64,000 bases of DNA, from NCBI GenBank assembly GCA_032251435.1, contig JAVVEH010000023.1, positions 10,127-74,126 of the forward strand, in the 5' to 3' direction. Both the position numbers and the translations under genes were made by a program. The stretch is from JAVVEH01 sp032251435 (GTDB taxonomy: Bacteria > Verrucomicrobiota > Lentisphaeria > Oligosphaerales > MVZH01). This document shows positions 36,476-45,369 of this stretch, in pieces. Position 1 is the stretch's first letter; each line of letters opens with the position of its first letter. The notes under the pieces are model-generated. The model saw only the letters and a list, made by a program, of their open reading frames with translations, searched no databases and was not told where the DNA came from.

Positions 36476-37285
36476 ATGTCTAACAAATCCGACACAAAAA
36501 TAATGGCTCTGTTCTGTGACTTTGAAAACGTCGCGCTGGGGGTCAAGGACACCGCTGGGCCCAAGTTTAACATCGGCCTGGTGTTGGAACGGTTGCTGCT
36601 CAAAGGCAATATCGTGGTGAAAAAGGCCTATTGTGACTGGGCCAGGTACCGGGACTACAAGCCGGCGATGCACGAGGCCGCTTTTGAGTTGATTGAAATT
36701 CCCCATGTGAAAATGTCCGGGAAAAATTCCGCTGATATCCGCATGGTGGTGGACGCCTTGGATCTGTGTTACACCAAAGAGCATGTGGACACGTTTGTGG
36801 TGATCAGCGGCGATTCTGATTTTTCTCCCTTGGTCAGTAAATTACGGGAGAATAACAAGACTGTCGTGGGGGTCGGAGTGAAAAATTCCACGTCTGATTT
36901 GTTAATCAGTAATTGTGACGAGTTTATTTACTATGACGATTTGGTGAATAAAACGCCCCGTCGTCCGCCGCGCCCGCCGAAATCCAGTCCGTCGGCGTCA
37001 AAAACAACGAAAAGTTCAAAGGCCGGTGATAAAAAGCAGGCGGCCTGGGAACTCATTGCCGAGACATACGAGGCGTTATTGGAAGACCGGGGAGCGGAAG
37101 ATAAAATTTGGGGATCCATGATCAAACAGGCGCTTAAACGTCGGCAGCCGGGATTCTCTGAATCGTATTACGGGTTCCGTTCGTTTGGCGAAATGATCAA
37201 GGAAGCGGTTGAGAACGGTGTTCTCGACGCGGAGCGCGATGAGAAGTCGGGGGGATATATCATTAACGGTTGCCGTGATAAATAA
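36476..37285 (+). CDS. NYN-domain nuclease-like protein with C-terminal LOTUS/OST-HTH
   Basis: 269 residues. The N-terminal NYN (PIN-like) domain has the acidic residues in LFCDFENVALG, SADIRMVVDALDL and FVVISGDSDFSPLVSKLRE, expected to bind a metal and cut RNA. A proline- and lysine-rich linker (about 160-180) leads to a winged-helix segment of LOTUS/OST-HTH type (WGSMIKQALKRRQPGFSESY, YYGFRSFGEMI). This is the LabA/DUF88 layout. AAGGAT lies just upstream of the ATG. Its stop overlaps the dacB start by one base. The substrate is unknown. Confidence 0.88.
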   Translation: MSNKSDTKIMALFCDFENVALGVKDTAGPKFNIGLVLERLLLKGNIVVKKAYCDWARYRDYKPAMHEAAFELIEIPHVKMSGKNSADIRMVVDALDLCYTKEHVDTFVVISGDSDFSPLVSKLRENNKTVVGVGVKNSTSDLLISNCDEFIYYDDLVNKTPRRPPRPPKSSPSASKTTKSSKAGDKKQAAWELIAETYEALLEDRGAEDKIWGSMIKQALKRRQPGFSESYYGFRSFGEMIKEAVENGVLDAERDEKSGGYIINGCRDK

Positions 37286-38772
37286 TGGTCTTCGGAGCCA
37301 TGCGCATATTTAAGGCGGACACCGGGCGCGCCGTCGGCCGCGTCGGTCTGTCGCTGATGATGATGACCTGCGGGTGCGCCAGCCTGAAGGACATGTCCGG
37401 GTGTCCGCGTCGGGACATGACGGCCGCCATCGACACGGTTCTCCAGTCGGACGCGTTGCGGACCGCCCAGACCGCTGTCTTTGTTCAACGAATGGACACG
37501 GGGGCGGTGATGTACGCCCGTTCGGCGGACACGCAACTGGTCCCGGCTTCAAATGTGAAGCTGATCACCGGCGCGGGGGCGCTGTTGACATGGGGGCCGG
37601 ACCGGCGGTTCCGGACAGCCCTCGCCCTTGCCGGTGGTGTGTCGGACGGGATTTTGAACGGCGACTTGGTCGTCTGTTCGGAAGGCGATCCGTCACTGCG
37701 GGTGGAATTCACGGACAATCCGCTGTCGTGTTTTGAACAGTGGGCGGCTGATCTGAATCGCCGCGGGGTCCGCGAGGCGAGGGGGGATATTGTCTTGTTG
37801 GAGAATCCACGCGGGCTGGCTGGTTATGGCGCCGGTTGGGCTCTGGATGATCTTCCCTGGGGGTACGCGGCCCCGGTGTCACGGCACCAAATCCACGGCA
37901 ACCGCGTCACAGTGGACATGGATCCGCCCGAGGCGGGGAAAGAAACGTGTTCCATACGGGTGTTCCCTCCTCAGGCTGAAACGTGGATTGACTGCCAGGT
38001 GACGACCGCCGCCGAAGGCCCCGTCACGGTGTCTTGGCGCCCGGGGAAAGCGGGCCTGCGCGTCCGGGGCGGGCTGCCTCCCAGGAGCGTTCCAGAGCGG
38101 CTTCGCCTGGGGGCGCCTGAACCAGTGGAGCTCTATGGAATGATTCTCAAAGACACGCTGGCGACCCATGGGATCGCTGTCACCGGGAGGGTTGTGTGTC
38201 AGTCAGCGTGGCATTCCCAAGCGGACCTGTCGTTTTTAACGCCATGGTTTTCAGCCCCCGTTTCAGACTTGGTGACGGTCATGTTGAGAGAAAGTGACAA
38301 TGTGTTGGCTGAAAGCCTTGTCCGGCTCGCCGACGGGGAGGGACGGTTTCTTTCGGATCCGGGGCGCCACATGATCAAGGAAAAACTAACGGCCGCCGGT
38401 GTGGATCTGACTCATGTCCGTTATGCGGACGGATCCGGCCTGAGCCGGTACAATCATGTCAGCGCCCGGCAACTGGTGTCCGTTCTGCGCGTGATGGGGA
38501 ACAGTCGACACGGCGATGTCTGGCGGCGCTCATTGCCCCTGGCTGGTGAGGAGGGAACCCTGAGCCATCGGTTTATCCACACGCCTTTGGCGGGAAATTT
38601 GCGGGCCAAAACCGGGTCGATGTCGTCAATCCGGGCGCTAAGCGGCTACTTCACCGGGCGATCAGGAGAGGAGTACGCGTTTTGCATCTTGGTCAACGGC
38701 GCGTCGGCGCCGGGTCGTGATGTGACCGCGGCGGTTGACAAAATGGTGTCGCTCTTTTACCATGCGTTGTGA
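37285..38772 (+). CDS. dacB: D-alanyl-D-alanine carboxypeptidase/endopeptidase (PBP4, S13)
   Basis: 495 residues from ATG 37285; ATG 37300 is nearly as good. The three penicillin-binding motifs are present: SNVK (about Ser89-Lys92), SDN in MLRESDNVLAESL and KTG in LRAKTGSMSS. The N-terminal hydrophobic segment ends in MMTCGCASL, suggesting a lipoprotein. YADGSGLSRYNHVS is typical of DacB. It trims or cleaves peptidoglycan cross-links in the periplasm. Very GC-rich, like the following genes. Convergent with the peptide-binding protein gene. Confidence 0.93.
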   Translation: MVFGAMRIFKADTGRAVGRVGLSLMMMTCGCASLKDMSGCPRRDMTAAIDTVLQSDALRTAQTAVFVQRMDTGAVMYARSADTQLVPASNVKLITGAGALLTWGPDRRFRTALALAGGVSDGILNGDLVVCSEGDPSLRVEFTDNPLSCFEQWAADLNRRGVREARGDIVLLENPRGLAGYGAGWALDDLPWGYAAPVSRHQIHGNRVTVDMDPPEAGKETCSIRVFPPQAETWIDCQVTTAAEGPVTVSWRPGKAGLRVRGGLPPRSVPERLRLGAPEPVELYGMILKDTLATHGIAVTGRVVCQSAWHSQADLSFLTPWFSAPVSDLVTVMLRESDNVLAESLVRLADGEGRFLSDPGRHMIKEKLTAAGVDLTHVRYADGSGLSRYNHVSARQLVSVLRVMGNSRHGDVWRRSLPLAGEEGTLSHRFIHTPLAGNLRAKTGSMSSIRALSGYFTGRSGEEYAFCILVNGASAPGRDVTAAVDKMVSLFYHAL

Positions 38773-38799
38773 CGCGTGTCCACCCGTTTTTCAAGGGGG

Positions 38800-40665
38800 T
38801 CACGGCAACGGGGCGCCGGTGGCGCGGGCCTGTCGCAACGCTTCTAACTTGGCGGGGTCAATCCACCAGAAATGCATCGCCGCGGTAGTGGGATAGACCT
38901 TTGAACAGTGCTTTTCGGGCATGCCGAATTTGTTCCAGTAAAGCGTGCGGTCCACCGGCACATTCCAGTGGGGAACCAGAATGCAGTTAGCCATCAGCAA
39001 CCGGTCCAAGGCTTGCCCGTGAAAGACGAGTTCCCGCCGGGATTTGGCGGTGACCAGTTCGCTGAGCACCGCGTCGACCGCGGGATTTTTCAGGCCGGTG
39101 AAGTTCCAACTGCCGGGCGTGTCAGCGGCTTGGCTGCCGAAATAATCCAGTTGCTCATTGCCAATGGAGTCGCTTTGTCCGTAGCCTATGACAATCATAT
39201 CATAATCAAACGCCCGTACGCGCTTTTCGTATTCCGCCGGTTGCAGGGTGGTGACGCGCATGTCCACCCCCAGACTCCGCAACCGCTGCTGGTATGGTTC
39301 GGCGATCCGTTCCCAGGTTTTGGAATGCAAGAGAAGCTCAAAGGAAAGCCGCTGCCCGTTCCGGGCGCGGATGCCGTCAGGCCGCAGTCGCCAGTCCACG
39401 CTTTCCAGGAGAATTTCCGCTTGTTTCGCGGCGATCCCAGGCGCGAGTCCCTCTCCCGGCGCCCTGAGTCCCTTTGACAGCGCCATTTTGGGCACGGCTT
39501 CAGCCCCATGGGTCAGCCGCAGTTGATGAAGATAAGCGGCCATGTCGGGCCCCGGGGGATCCAGGTTTGTCATGTCCGGACTGTTGCCATAGAAGCAATT
39601 GGCCCGTTGGTACTGATCATAAAAAAGATTGCGGTTCATCCAGTCAAAATCCATGGCCATGGCGAGAGCGAACCGGGTTTTCAGGGATGAAAACACGTCG
39701 CGGCGAAGATTAAAGCCGAATCCCTGCATGCCCATCGGGCGCTGGTGCGGAATCTCCCGGCGGACAATGTAATTTTTTTTCACAAAGGGACCGCTGAAAT
39801 CCAACGCCCAGTCTTTGGAGCTGGTCACATAGAGGATGTCATATTGACCGCCTTTGAACGCTTCTTTGCGGGCGACATCATCCAGATAGACCTTGGCGGT
39901 GATCCTGTCGAAATTGTACATCCCCTGTGATTTAGGTAAATCCTTCGCCCACCAGTCGGGATTACGACGGACAGTGATGAATTTGCCGAACTCGCAGGCC
40001 TCAACCACATACGGGCCTGAGCCTATCGCGATCTGGTCGAAATCCTTGCCGAACACCTTCCCTTCGCCGCCATAAATGTGCTTGGGCAAAATCCCCAGTT
40101 CGCCGAGAATCAACGGCAGTTCTTGATTCGGGCGTTTGAAGTGGAAACGGACCGTTAAGTCATCCAGTTTTTCCGCCCGGTCCACATCGGCGAAATACTG
40201 CTTGAAGCGGGGATTGTATTCCGGGTCGCTCATGATGTCAAAGGAGAAGACGAAATCATCCGCCCGCACGGGACGACCATCGGAAAAGGCCGCTTCCGGG
40301 CGGATGGAATAGGTCAAACTAAGGCGGTCTTCCGCCAAATCAATCGTTTTCACTAAGTGACCATAGGTGGAGAAGGGCTCATTTTCCGCATGGGATTTGA
40401 TTGTGGGTGACTCAAAAATCAGGGACAGCAAGGGTGCCGGCAACCCTTTCAACGCGAATTGGTTGAGGGTGGTGAAATTATCGCTTTGCATGACCAGGGT
40501 GCCGCCCTTGGGCGCCGCGGGATTCACGTACGGGAACGGGTCGTCCTCAGCCAGTTTTAAATCATCCGGTCCATAGAGTCCCAATCCGTGCGCCGGGTCG
40601 CACATGGCCGGCGAGGCGAGAAAAAACAGCGGGGTGATAGCCGCGGTGATCAGTGGTTTAAGCAT
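38800..40665 (-). CDS. Extracellular solute-binding protein, YejA-like (family 5)
   Basis: 621 residues with a signal peptide ending near AMCDPAH. It is a family 5 peptide/oligopeptide-binding protein; the opening HGLGLYGPDDLKLAEDDPFPYVNPAAPKGGTL and GMQGFGFNLRRDVFSSLKTRFALAMAMDFDWMN are typical of YejA-like members. It would deliver peptides, or a murein peptide, to an ABC importer; no YejBEF permease or ATPase genes are in the window. Two ATG codons overlap at the start (40668 and 40665). It follows sppA with a gap of a few bases. Confidence 0.9.
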   Translation of the reverse strand: MLKPLITAAITPLFFLASPAMCDPAHGLGLYGPDDLKLAEDDPFPYVNPAAPKGGTLVMQSDNFTTLNQFALKGLPAPLLSLIFESPTIKSHAENEPFSTYGHLVKTIDLAEDRLSLTYSIRPEAAFSDGRPVRADDFVFSFDIMSDPEYNPRFKQYFADVDRAEKLDDLTVRFHFKRPNQELPLILGELGILPKHIYGGEGKVFGKDFDQIAIGSGPYVVEACEFGKFITVRRNPDWWAKDLPKSQGMYNFDRITAKVYLDDVARKEAFKGGQYDILYVTSSKDWALDFSGPFVKKNYIVRREIPHQRPMGMQGFGFNLRRDVFSSLKTRFALAMAMDFDWMNRNLFYDQYQRANCFYGNSPDMTNLDPPGPDMAAYLHQLRLTHGAEAVPKMALSKGLRAPGEGLAPGIAAKQAEILLESVDWRLRPDGIRARNGQRLSFELLLHSKTWERIAEPYQQRLRSLGVDMRVTTLQPAEYEKRVRAFDYDMIVIGYGQSDSIGNEQLDYFGSQAADTPGSWNFTGLKNPAVDAVLSELVTAKSRRELVFHGQALDRLLMANCILVPHWNVPVDRTLYWNKFGMPEKHCSKVYPTTAAMHFWWIDPAKLEALRQARATGAPLP

Positions 40666-40669
40666 CATG

Positions 40670-41782
40670 TCACTCCATTAAATTCGGCATCATGTAATAG
40701 ATTTGGGTGGGCTCCAGCGCCGGCAGCGCGGATTCCAGGCCCGTTGTGATCTCAACCTTTGTGTCGGCCTTGGCGAAGAGTAATTCGGGCAGGGACAACG
40801 CCCGCTCATAGCGGATGATGTCAGCCTCCTCCAGCAGCGCCAGGCGCTTGGCGGCGGCGAGGGCGTTTTCAAAATATCCGCACTCGTCAACCAGTCCCAG
40901 TTCCAGCGCCTGCCGGCCGAGCAGGACGCGGCCGTCGCCAAAGGGGGATTCCTTGACATCCTCCCAGGTTAAAAATTTATCCCGCCCTTCGGCGACCACG
41001 ATGCAAAACCGACGGAAGGTCTCATCGACCAACTGCTGGACATAGGCGTTGACTTTCGCGGCTTCCGCGGGGTCCCGTTCCCGACCGCCACTGAGCATGT
41101 CTTTCATCATTCCAGACCGGATCGCCGTATTTTTCACCCCGATTTTTTCCAGCAACCCGTTATACTGATAGTGGGGAATAATAACTCCGATGCTGCCGGT
41201 GAGGGTCACTTCATTGGCGACAATATAATCCGCGGCCGCCGCGATATAGTAGCCCCCGGACGCGCAGACGGACCGCATGCAGACCACGACGGGCAGGTCG
41301 ATCCGGGCGACGGCGTTATAAATCTCATCACTGGGCAGCACCGCCCCGCCGGGGGTGTCCATGTTTAAAACAATGGCCTTGACCCGCTCATCGCGCTGGA
41401 CCTCCTGGAGAATGGTTTTAATCGTTTCCGGGTTGACGCTTTTCGGTGATTTTCCCCCGAGGATTGGGCCGTGAATGTCAACGACCGCGACGCGGTCATC
41501 GACATCCGCCGCGTCGTGTAAAACGGTTTGCGAAATGGACCAGTCCCGGGGCGCGCCCATCGAGCCGCCGCCGATGATCGCCGCGGCGAACAGAACCATC
41601 ATGGCGACTCCGGACAGAGCGATGGTGAGGGCGCCGCCTATCACGACCGCCCACAAGCATCCCCGCTGTTTTTTCGGCCGGGGGGCGGACTGGGCGCGCC
41701 GGGGTGGAGCGCCGGGCGCCGTCGGGGGCATCGGCATGGCGCGGGCGTCGGACCGGTAATAGTCGGCAGTGGATTCGTTCAT
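40670..41782 (-). CDS. sppA: Signal peptide peptidase SppA (S49)
   Basis: 370 residues from ATG 41782, with AAGGAA six bases upstream. A proline-rich cytoplasmic start is followed by one membrane helix (about 40-70) and one S49 domain of the short bacterial type. The catalytic serine is in VCASGGYYIAAAAD, and the substrate-site region GSIGVIIPHYQYNGLLEKIG follows; the lysine of the dyad is probably in GVKNTAIRSGMMKDML. It degrades released signal peptides in the membrane. Member of a minus-strand run from tonB to the YejA-like gene. Confidence 0.9.
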   Translation of the reverse strand: MNESTADYYRSDARAMPMPPTAPGAPPRRAQSAPRPKKQRGCLWAVVIGGALTIALSGVAMMVLFAAAIIGGGSMGAPRDWSISQTVLHDAADVDDRVAVVDIHGPILGGKSPKSVNPETIKTILQEVQRDERVKAIVLNMDTPGGAVLPSDEIYNAVARIDLPVVVCMRSVCASGGYYIAAAADYIVANEVTLTGSIGVIIPHYQYNGLLEKIGVKNTAIRSGMMKDMLSGGRERDPAEAAKVNAYVQQLVDETFRRFCIVVAEGRDKFLTWEDVKESPFGDGRVLLGRQALELGLVDECGYFENALAAAKRLALLEEADIIRYERALSLPELLFAKADTKVEITTGLESALPALEPTQIYYMMPNLME

Positions 41783-41799
41783 CGTTGATTCCTTATGGT

Positions 41800-42630
41800 T
41801 TAAAGCCTGGTCACTGAAATGTCCGCTATAGGCAGGTTTGGCGCTGGCCACATGGTCCACGTTTTTTCCCCGATCCGCGCGCAATGTTTAAGGGCCCCGA
41901 ACACATACGCTTTGCCCTGTCGGACAACATCGATCAGGGGGGTGTCGGGATGGATGGACAGCGCCGCGGCGCAGGCCGATGACAGTGAACACCCCGTGCC
42001 ATGGGTGGCGGGCGCGTCAATCACCGGGGAAGACAAGCGCCAAATCCCTTCGGGCGTGGCGAGAATGTCCGTGGAACGATCCGCCCGGTTGTGTCCGCCT
42101 TTAACCAAAACAGGCACTCCCAAGGTGTCCAGCAGCTGGCTGGCGAGACGCGGGCCATCCGCGTCCGCGTCCGCGGTGAGGGCGCGCGCCTCGGGAATAT
42201 TCGGGGTGATCAAGGTCGCCCGGGGGATAAGCCGTTCCTTCAGCGCGCGGACCGCGGCCTCAGGTAACAGCCGCGCGCCGCTGGTGGCGATCATCACCGG
42301 GTCGATCACCAGCGGGACATCCCAGTCGGCCAGCTCATCCGCCACGACGGTGATGAGCTCGGCGGAAAACAACATACCGATTTTCACCGCGCCCACGGCG
42401 AACGCCGCCCGCACAGCTTGTATCTGTTGCCGGAGTATGGTGGCCGTCACTCCTTGAACGCCGGTCACCGCCGTCGGATTCTGCGCGGTCACCGCGGTCA
42501 CCGCGGTGGCGCCGAAAACTCCGAACGCGGTGAAGGCCCGCAAATCCGCCTGGATTCCCGCTCCGCCGCCGCTGTCACTGCCGGCGATACTTAAAGCCAC
42601 CGGCTGAAAAGAGTGTGATTCACACGTCAA
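41800..42630 (-). CDS. thiD: Hydroxymethylpyrimidine/phosphomethylpyrimidine kinase
   Basis: 276-residue ribokinase-fold enzyme of thiamine synthesis. Signatures: [20 protein letters not shown] near the start, [32 protein letters not shown] and the anion-hole motif [14 protein letters not shown] with the catalytic Cys. It phosphorylates HMP and HMP-P. Start is TTG 42630 with GAAGG close upstream, overlapping the end of the tonB-like gene. No TPP riboswitch precedes it and no other thiamine gene is near, so it may serve salvage. Confidence 0.93.
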   Translation of the reverse strand: MTCESHSFQPVALSIAGSDSGGGAGIQADLRAFTAFGVFGATAVTAVTAQNPTAVTGVQGVTATILRQQIQAVRAAFAVGAVKIGMLFSAELITVVADELADWDVPLVIDPVMIATSGARLLPEAAVRALKERLIPRATLITPNIPEARALTADADADGPRLASQLLDTLGVPVLVKGGHNRADRSTDILATPEGIWRLSSPVIDAPATHGTGCSLSSACAAALSIHPDTPLIDVVRQGKAYVFGALKHCARIGEKTWTMWPAPNLPIADISVTRL

Positions 42631-42639
42631 AATAGACCT

Positions 42640-43458
42640 TCACATGGTTTCAAAAGCGATATCCACGGAGAATGTCGCCGCGTCGATCCCGAATTGGGAT
42701 GGCGGCGGCAGCCGGGTCAGCTCATTTAACAACGTTTGGACCGAGACATCCATGGCGGTGTTGCCGCTTGCGCGGCTGATTTTAGCGGTGGTGACGCGGC
42801 CGTCCCGGGCGATGGTTAACGCGACGGCCGTCACCGGGCGGCGGCCGCCGAGCTCCGCCGCTCTCGGTTGATCCCAGCGGCTCCGTAAAATCGCGCTGAC
42901 CGCGCTTAAATAACGGTTCGCGGATTCCGCGGGGACCGTCCCGACAGTGGGTGGCGTGTAACTGATTTGGACCTTTTGGACGCTGCGGGTCAACGCGTCA
43001 GCGATGGATTGTGAGTTGACGGCCTGGCGGGGCGGCGTGGTTGTTTTTCGAGGTGTTTGTTCCAGCTTGGCGGATTGACGGATTTCCTCCGCTGTCCGCA
43101 GACGGGGCTTGGGTGTGTCCACCTTTTGGGGCGGCGGCTTCACTGTCTCCCGTGGCGGTGTCGGCGGCGCGGGCGGCGCGGGCGGCGCGGGCGGTGTCGG
43201 CGGTGTCGGCGGTGTCGGCGGTGTCGGCGGTGTCGGCGGTGTCGGCGGCGCGGGGGGTGTTGGCGGTGGGAGAACTGGATTCGGGTCGGCGGCTTCCGCG
43301 GTGGGAGGCAGAGAGACCAAATTGACCCGCACCAGCTCCATTTTCTTATGCCGACAAGACGGAATCAGCCCCCCGATCACCAGCAAAAGCAGAAGGCCGC
43401 CATGGATCGCCCAGACGATCGGCCCACTGGAGTTTTTATTGGCGGATGAAAACAGCAT
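42640..43458 (-). CDS. TonB-like energy transducer
   Basis: 272 residues: one N-terminal membrane helix (about 13-31), a very proline-rich spacer (about 57-115, dominated by PPTPPT and PPAPPA), and a C-terminal TonB/TolA-like domain with ILRSRWDQP, VTAVALTIARDGRVTTAKIS and SGNTAMDVSVQTLL. It would pass proton-motive force from an ExbBD complex to outer-membrane transporters; neither partner is encoded here. The spacer is encoded by a 9-bp tandem repeat, whose length is likely to vary. TonB and TolA cannot be fully told apart. Confidence 0.85.
   Translation of the reverse strand: MLFSSANKNSSGPIVWAIHGGLLLLLVIGGLIPSCRHKKMELVRVNLVSLPPTAEAADPNPVLPPPTPPAPPTPPTPPTPPTPPTPPTPPAPPAPPAPPTPPRETVKPPPQKVDTPKPRLRTAEEIRQSAKLEQTPRKTTTPPRQAVNSQSIADALTRSVQKVQISYTPPTVGTVPAESANRYLSAVSAILRSRWDQPRAAELGGRRPVTAVALTIARDGRVTTAKISRASGNTAMDVSVQTLLNELTRLPPPSQFGIDAATFSVDIAFETM
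43153..43262. repeat. 9-bp tandem repeat encoding the TonB proline spacer
   Basis: About twelve copies of GGCGGTGTC or GGCGGCGCG on the + strand, read on the minus strand as Pro-Pro-Thr or Pro-Pro-Ala triplets. A 9-bp unit keeps the frame whatever the copy number, so slippage would only lengthen or shorten the periplasmic spacer. Confidence 0.9.
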
Positions 43459-43690
43459 GTCATTACCAAGACGGCGGGCCGGGCCTAATCGTTAAAGGTG
43501 TCCGTTTCCCAGCCCGGTGGGGTATTCAGAAAATGCGACGATAGCGCCCGCGGGCGCTTGGTTTTTTGTTCTGAGAAACTATACTCTTTCCCTTCGCAGG
43601 TCTCAAGCGCTTCCGGGGTTAATTTATCACGCGGCGTTTCTTTGTGGACAACTCCGCGGGATCAACCGATTCAGCCTTACGGACGACGAC

Positions 43691-44371
43691 ATGTGGAATG
43701 ACGTTATCGCTATGCGTGAACCATACGCCAGTTTATTTCCCCGCCTCCGGATCCAGGCGCGGCGGGCGTTGTCCGCCCACCCGGAGTGTCACGGCTGGGA
43801 CCATACGCTCCGCGTCTGGCGAAACACGGTCGAGATTTTAATGTCGGAACAAGCGGACACCGCGGTGGCGCAATACGCCGCCGTGCTGCATGATGTCGGC
43901 CGGGCCGCGGAATTCGCGGACAACGGTGAATCCTGCCATGCGGAAGTGGGAGCGGCGATGGTTCCCGACCTGTTGGCGGAGGTCGGAGTGACTGACCCGG
44001 CGTTCATCGACCATGTGGCCGAATGCGTGCGGACGCATCGTTTCCGGGCCCGGTCGGGCCGGCGGCCCGCCAGCCTGGAAGCGAAAATTGTTTACGACGC
44101 TGACAAATTGGATTCCATGGGCGCTGTCGGAGTCGGCCGGGCTTTTCATTTCGCCGGCCGGGTTGGCGCCCGGGTGCATAACACCAAAGCGGAAGCCTTG
44201 GCGGCGGAAAGTTACAGCCTGGAAGACAGCGCTTACCGGGAATATTTGGTTAAATTATCCGCCATACAAGACAAGCTGCTGACTCCCGCCGGGCGGCGGC
44301 TGGGACGGCGTCGGCATGAGTTTATGGCCGCTTTTTTTGATGAATTAATCGCTGAAACGGGCGTGGCTTGA
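43691..44371 (+). CDS. HD domain phosphohydrolase
   Basis: 226 residues from ATG 43691 (frame open from 43517, but the upstream part reads like intergenic DNA and lacks conserved character). HD-domain ligands are in HGWDHTLRVW, AAVLHDVGRAAEF, and DADKLDSMGAVGVGRAF. This layout is that of YpgQ/YedJ-type HD hydrolases, metal-dependent nucleotide phosphatases. No signal peptide. The only gene between tonB (divergent) and the cyclophilin lipoprotein. Confidence 0.85.
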   Translation: MWNDVIAMREPYASLFPRLRIQARRALSAHPECHGWDHTLRVWRNTVEILMSEQADTAVAQYAAVLHDVGRAAEFADNGESCHAEVGAAMVPDLLAEVGVTDPAFIDHVAECVRTHRFRARSGRRPASLEAKIVYDADKLDSMGAVGVGRAFHFAGRVGARVHNTKAEALAAESYSLEDSAYREYLVKLSAIQDKLLTPAGRRLGRRRHEFMAAFFDELIAETGVA

Positions 44372-44404
44372 CGGACCGCTGAAATTTGAAAAGCAGGAGA
44401 CACC

Positions 44405-45076
44405 ATGACGATGTCAGTGAACCTTTTTTTTGTCCCGGCCGCGGTGGCCGCGGCGCTTTTTTTATGCGCGGGCTGCGTCGACGGCGACTCCGAAAACAGT
44501 GACCGTGCGAATCAAACACACCCTTTGGAAAACGCCCGACGCGTTGACCAATCCAACCAAAAGGACCCTACAGCCATGAATAACCCCGTTGTCGTGATGA
44601 AAACCTCCATGGGTGACATCGAGATCGAACTCTTACAGGATCACGCGCCGATCACCGTTGAAAATTTTTTAACCTATGTGGACGAAGGGTTCTATGACAA
44701 CACGATTTTTCACCGTGTGATCAAGAATTTCATGGTTCAAGGTGGCGGGTTCACGGCTGACATGGCGCAGAAGAAAACCCATGCCCCGATCAAGAATGAA
44801 GCTAAAAACGGGCTGAAAAACATGCGGGGCTCTCTCTCCATGGCCCGGACAGCGGTGGTGGACAGCGCCACGTCCCAGTTTTTTATGAACTTGGTGGACA
44901 ATGCGTTTCTGGATCACGGGGGCCGGGACTATGGCTATGCGGTGTTCGCACGCGTGACCGATGGCCTGGAGGTGCTCGACAGCATCGGCGCGGTCCCCAC
45001 GGGAAATAAAGCTGGCCATCAAGATGTCCCGGTTGAGCCGGTGACGATTCTTTCGATCAGCCGGAAGGCTGAGTAA
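44405..45076 (+). CDS. Lipoprotein peptidyl-prolyl cis-trans isomerase (cyclophilin)
   Basis: 223 residues. The signal peptide ends in LCAGC (lipobox), followed by a polar tether (about 25-55) and a cyclophilin domain starting at [17 protein letters not shown]. Active-site motif [13 protein letters not shown] and [18 protein letters not shown] are of the short bacterial PpiA/B type. It would assist folding at the periplasmic side of a membrane. GGAGA lies just upstream of the ATG. An internal ATG 44577 would give a soluble cytoplasmic form, but the lipobox makes the long form more likely. Confidence 0.92.
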   Translation: MTMSVNLFFVPAAVAAALFLCAGCVDGDSENSDRANQTHPLENARRVDQSNQKDPTAMNNPVVVMKTSMGDIEIELLQDHAPITVENFLTYVDEGFYDNTIFHRVIKNFMVQGGGFTADMAQKKTHAPIKNEAKNGLKNMRGSLSMARTAVVDSATSQFFMNLVDNAFLDHGGRDYGYAVFARVTDGLEVLDSIGAVPTGNKAGHQDVPVEPVTILSISRKAE

Positions 45077-45369
45077 ATTTGGCGCCGGGGCATGACTGTT
45101 TCCCTGTTGTGCCCCGTAACCAGAGGTCAAAGGTCAGAGCCGCAGAGATCAGAGGGCGGAGTTTTCAGCTTTCACGTTTCAGGTTTCAAGTTTTTGGGTC
45201 AGACGGCAGGCCCTGGGCGAAGACTGATCCCCACCGGATAGGAGCCGGTCACTGCTAAGTATAATGTAACCGTCGGCGTCCCCGCCCACGGAAAACTTGG
45301 GAGCCGGAGGCTGCCAAGTGCAATGTATCTGTAACCAAAAACCATTGCGGTTTTTCCGCACCGGCACCC
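45077..45369. other. Intergenic region before uup with arrays, a direct repeat and a hairpin
   Basis: About 290 bp. The left part (45120-45190) holds AGGTCA/AGATCA-type short repeats and a TTTCACG/TTTCAGG/TTTCAAG run with 7-bp spacing. Two imperfect copies of a 30-bp segment beginning GGAGCCGG and containing AAGTATAATGTA or AAGTGCAATGTA lie near 45240-45272 and 45300-45329. A hairpin AAAAACC-ATTGC-GGTTTTT (45337-45355) ends 14 bases before the uup ATG, a position suited to attenuation of uup. Confidence 0.6.

Noticed and set aside
42600..42640. TPP riboswitch upstream of thiD
   Set aside because: thiD overlaps the end of the upstream tonB-like gene and no THI box was seen.
43041..43495. Glycine- or arginine-rich + strand frames opposite tonB
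   Set aside because: They are the antisense of the proline spacer repeat; the minus-strand frame has TonB domains and a membrane helix.
43517..43690. Longer N terminus of the HD hydrolase
   Set aside because: The upstream part has no conserved character and runs through the tonB promoter region; the HD domain is complete from ATG 43691.
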